The notes under the pieces: model-generated
Seen by the model: the letters and a program-made list of their open reading frames with translations, nothing else
Databases searched by the model: none
What the model was told of the DNA's origin: nothing
Origin: Victivallales bacterium
GTDB taxonomy: Bacteria > Verrucomicrobiota > Lentisphaeria > Victivallales > JAUVCU01
Direction: 5' to 3'
NCBI GenBank assembly: GCA_029934175.1
Contig: JAOZMT010000075.1
Coordinates: forward strand, 1 to 8,363
DNA: 8,363 nt
Shown here: in pieces, positions 6,144-8,363 of the stretch
Numbering within the stretch: the first letter of the stretch is position 1
Layout of the letters: the number at the start of each line of letters is the position of its first letter
Program-made: the position numbers and the translations under genes

Positions 6144-8135
6144 ATGAAAGAAAATACACATAATCATAATGAAAGTTGTTGTTCCGATTCACATGAACAT
6201 AATCATGAAGAACCAATGACTAAAGGTATAGCATGTCCTTGTGGCTGTCAAGCATCTGATGGAACTGCCCATCCTCGTGGAATGGTAAAATTAGGCGTTG
6301 TTATTTTAGGTGGAATTTTTATAATAAATTCTTTTTTATTGCAAGTCTTTTTTCAAGAATTAGACTTTGCTGCTGAAATAAGTTCTTTTGTGGGGGCTAT
6401 TATTTTGGCTATTCCTATTATGGTTACTGCTATTAAGGACTTGTATAAAGGAACTTTTTATATGAATGAACTTGTCGCATTAGCGGTTTTAGCGGCTTTT
6501 TCTGGCGGAGAATTTCGTGAAGCTGGTATTATTTCTTTCTTTTTACTACTAACGATTATAATTGAATCTAGAACTGCCAGTGGAGCACAAAGATCTATTG
6601 AAGAATTAATAAAACTTACTCCTACTAATGCAAATAAATTAGTTGATGGCAATGAAATAGAAGTTAATGTTCTTGATTTAAAACTTGATGATATTATCAG
6701 AGTTAAGCCAGGCGAAAACTTCCCAATTGATGGTGTGATTATTGATGGATTAACTACTGTAAATCAAGCTTCTATTACTGGAGAGTCTATTCCTGCTGAT
6801 AAAAAAATAGGAGATGATGTTTTTGCTGGAACGCAAAATATGACTGGTAGTATTGAGGTTAAAGTTACAAAATTAGGACGAGATACAACTTTAAGTAAGG
6901 TTAAAGATATGATAATTGATGCAGAAGAAACAAAAACTCCTGTTGTTAGAATTATTGATAAATACTCAACTTATTACACACCTGTTATTTTTATGTTAGC
7001 AGCTGTTACTTGGGGCGTTTTTGGTGAAATGAGTCGTGTTATTACTTTATTGGTCATAGCATGTCCATGTGCAATTGTCCTAGCAACTCCATCGGCTGTA
7101 GTTGCATCAATCGCTGCCGCTGCACGATTAGGTATTTTAATTAAAAATGTTAGAGACTTAGAACGAGCTTCAAAAATAAAATCTTTTGTTTTTGATAAAA
7201 CAGGAACTTTAACAAAGGGAATCTTATCAGTTGGAAGACTTATGCCAGCCGAAGGTATTGAACCTGCTGAATTATTATTATCTGCTGCTTCTATCGAAAA
7301 ACATAGTAATCATCCTACTGCAAAAGCTTTATTAAAACTTGCACAGTCCGCAGAAATTAACTTATTGGATATTTCTGATTTTGAAGAAATTCCAGGAAAA
7401 GGTGTTACCGCTATATTAAATGGTGATGAATATTCTATTGGGCGTGCGGCTTGGTTAGAATCTTTAGGTTTAGATATTTCAACAACTGAAATGCCATCTA
7501 AAGAGAATGAAGGCTCAAGTATGAGTATTGTTTATGTTGCAAAAAATTCAATTGTTACAGGTTGGATTGGCTTCAGTGATACTGTTCGTAAAGAGTCTTC
7601 TGCGATGATAGCAGATTTGAAAGCATTAGGCATTCAACAATGTTCTTTGGTTACTGGAGACCGTGAATCGGTGGCAAATAAAGTTGGTAATTTATTAAAA
7701 GTTGATGAAATTGTTAGTGAATGTTTACCAGAAGATAAAGTTGCATTTGTTGAAAAGCAAAAAGAAAATTATCTTGTGGCAGTAGTAGGAGATGGAGTTA
7801 ATGATGCGCCAGCACTTGCATCTGGCGACTTAGGAATTGCGATGGGTGCAATAGGAAGTGATGTTGCAATTAACAGTGCTTCAATTGCTCTTATGACAAA
7901 TAATTTAAATAGGATTCCACTTCTAATACAATTATCTAAAAAATCAGTTAATATAATAAATCAAAACCTCATTGCAGGGTTATTATTTGTTATTATAGGA
8001 ATAATACTTTCAGTCTTTGGAATTATGAATCCTATACTAGGAGCAATGTTACATTCTGTAAGCACTCTTCTTATTCTTTTTAATAGTGCAAGATTAGTTA
8101 GAATGGGCGAAGAATATACAGTCAATGAAGAATAA
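6144..8135 (+). CDS. Heavy-metal-translocating P1B-type ATPase
   Basis: This is a complete 663-residue metal pump, in length typical of P1B ATPases without an HMA domain. The N-terminus (1-45) is a His/Cys-rich tail with HNHN, CC, HEHNH and CPCGC, likely to bind metal. Eight membrane segments fit the P1B plan (near 48-70, 78-97, 105-120, 126-141, 275-295, 298-320, 605-625, 628-647). Catalytic motifs are intact: TGES (212-215) in the actuator domain, CPC (307-309) in segment six, DKTGT with phosphorylated D351, HP (390-391), TGD (504-506) and GDGVNDAP (549-556). The pump should export a soft or transition metal using ATP. The ion is uncertain: the His-rich tail suggests zinc, cadmium, cobalt or nickel. 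Segment eight has LHSVSTLLILFNSARL, with His where Zn/Cd pumps carry a conserved Asp, while its NQNL start resembles copper pumps. M25 is a possible later start, but the ATG at 6144, 8 nt after the previous stop, keeps the His-rich tail. No metal-responsive regulator is nearby. Confidence 0.93.
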   Translation: MKENTHNHNESCCSDSHEHNHEEPMTKGIACPCGCQASDGTAHPRGMVKLGVVILGGIFIINSFLLQVFFQELDFAAEISSFVGAIILAIPIMVTAIKDLYKGTFYMNELVALAVLAAFSGGEFREAGIISFFLLLTIIIESRTASGAQRSIEELIKLTPTNANKLVDGNEIEVNVLDLKLDDIIRVKPGENFPIDGVIIDGLTTVNQASITGESIPADKKIGDDVFAGTQNMTGSIEVKVTKLGRDTTLSKVKDMIIDAEETKTPVVRIIDKYSTYYTPVIFMLAAVTWGVFGEMSRVITLLVIACPCAIVLATPSAVVASIAAAARLGILIKNVRDLERASKIKSFVFDKTGTLTKGILSVGRLMPAEGIEPAELLLSAASIEKHSNHPTAKALLKLAQSAEINLLDISDFEEIPGKGVTAILNGDEYSIGRAAWLESLGLDISTTEMPSKENEGSSMSIVYVAKNSIVTGWIGFSDTVRKESSAMIADLKALGIQQCSLVTGDRESVANKVGNLLKVDEIVSECLPEDKVAFVEKQKENYLVAVVGDGVNDAPALASGDLGIAMGAIGSDVAINSASIALMTNNLNRIPLLIQLSKKSVNIINQNLIAGLLFVIIGIILSVFGIMNPILGAMLHSVSTLLILFNSARLVRMGEEYTVNEE

Positions 8136-8142
8136 CAAAACT

Positions 8143-8244
8143 ATGAATAAAATATTAATTTCTACGCTTACAACAATTTTATTATTTTCAACAACATTTG
8201 GTATCCTCTTTAAAAACAGTTGTGACGGCTTTTATTTATTATAA
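8143..8244 (+). pseudogene. Possible 33-residue signal-peptide-like product, perhaps a gene stump
   Basis: An ATG 7 nt after the ATPase stop opens a 33-residue frame ending in TAA at 8242-8244. The product begins MNKILISTLTTILLFSTTFG, which has the charge and hydrophobic core of a signal peptide or single membrane anchor, then ends after NSCDGFYLL. Its position and spacing are like the other operon genes, which also lack a Shine-Dalgarno sequence, so it may be the surviving 5' end of a secreted-protein gene whose body was lost near the repeat that follows. It could instead be a genuine small membrane peptide, or a chance frame in AT-rich DNA. Confidence 0.35.
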
Positions 8245-8296
8245 AATTCTTTTATTATTTATACTGATTAACAGAATTATTGTTGTGTGAATTAAA

Positions 8297-8363
8297 ACCA
8301 CAGATAAACACAAATTACCACAGATAAAAAAAATAAAAATCTGTGTTTATCTGAGTTTATCTG
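8297..8363. repeat. Imperfect inverted repeat built from CAGATAAACA units, cut by the window end
   Basis: The left arm holds ACCACAGATAAACACA (8297-8312) and CCACAGATA (8318-8326). After an A-rich centre, the right arm reads ATCTG-TGTTT-ATCTG-AGTTT-ATCTG (8339-8363), the reverse complement of the same motif. RNA from either strand could fold into a long hairpin with an A/T-rich loop. Repeats of this CCACAGATNNACACAGAT style are, from memory, dispersed between genes in PVC and several other phyla. It may also end transcription of the operon, since no conventional terminator is seen after 8135. The right boundary lies outside the window. Confidence 0.7.

Noticed and set aside
8245..8278. AATTCT ... 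AGAATT inverted repeat as operon terminator
   Set aside because: The stem is only 6 A/T-rich pairs with a loop of over 20 bases and no T-run after it, so it is not convincing.

Overview
The window is strongly AT-rich bacterial DNA. It carries one co-directional block of six long genes on the + strand (285-8135), a very small seventh frame (8143-8244), and repeat-like non-coding DNA at both ends. The gene content is ABC-2 permease, a polytopic SPFH/HflK-like protein, an HflC-like protein, a second HflK-like protein and a P1B metal ATPase. Together with the CAGATAAACA-type terminal repeat and a short GC-rich hairpin, this recalls PVC-group bacteria (Lentisphaerota, Kiritimatiellota, Planctomycetota and relatives). 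That assignment comes from remembered family features, not from a search. There is no rRNA, tRNA, transposase or CRISPR array to anchor it.

Layout. 1-284 is non-coding: a GC-rich hairpin at the very start (1-23), a possible terminator (33-69), a tandem 10-bp duplication (101-120), a plausible promoter (145-175) and a ribosome binding site (269-274). 285-1163 encodes a secreted protein with a Cys-containing 11-residue repeat followed by a Rossmann-like region. 1174-2127 encodes an ABC-2-type permease with no ATPase subunit in view. 2127-4040, 4063-4998 and 5008-6135 encode three different SPFH/Band 7 proteins; the first has about seven membrane segments. 6144-8135 encodes a heavy-metal P-type ATPase with a His/Cys-rich N-terminus and no HMA domain. 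8143-8244 could encode a 33-residue signal-peptide-like product that may be the stump of a lost gene. The window ends inside an inverted repeat (8297-8363).

Gene junctions are tight (10 nt, 1-nt overlap, 22, 9, 8 and 7 nt), so a single operon is likely. All six main products are predicted to be membrane proteins or exported. A reasonable inference is a membrane assembly in which the three SPFH proteins form a hetero-oligomeric HflK/HflC-like cage or microdomain around the permease and/or the metal pump, with the secreted protein on the outer face. No FtsH protease gene is present, so calling these proteins protease modulators rests on homology alone. The combined function of this gene set is, as far as I know, not established, and it is the best candidate for an undescribed system here.
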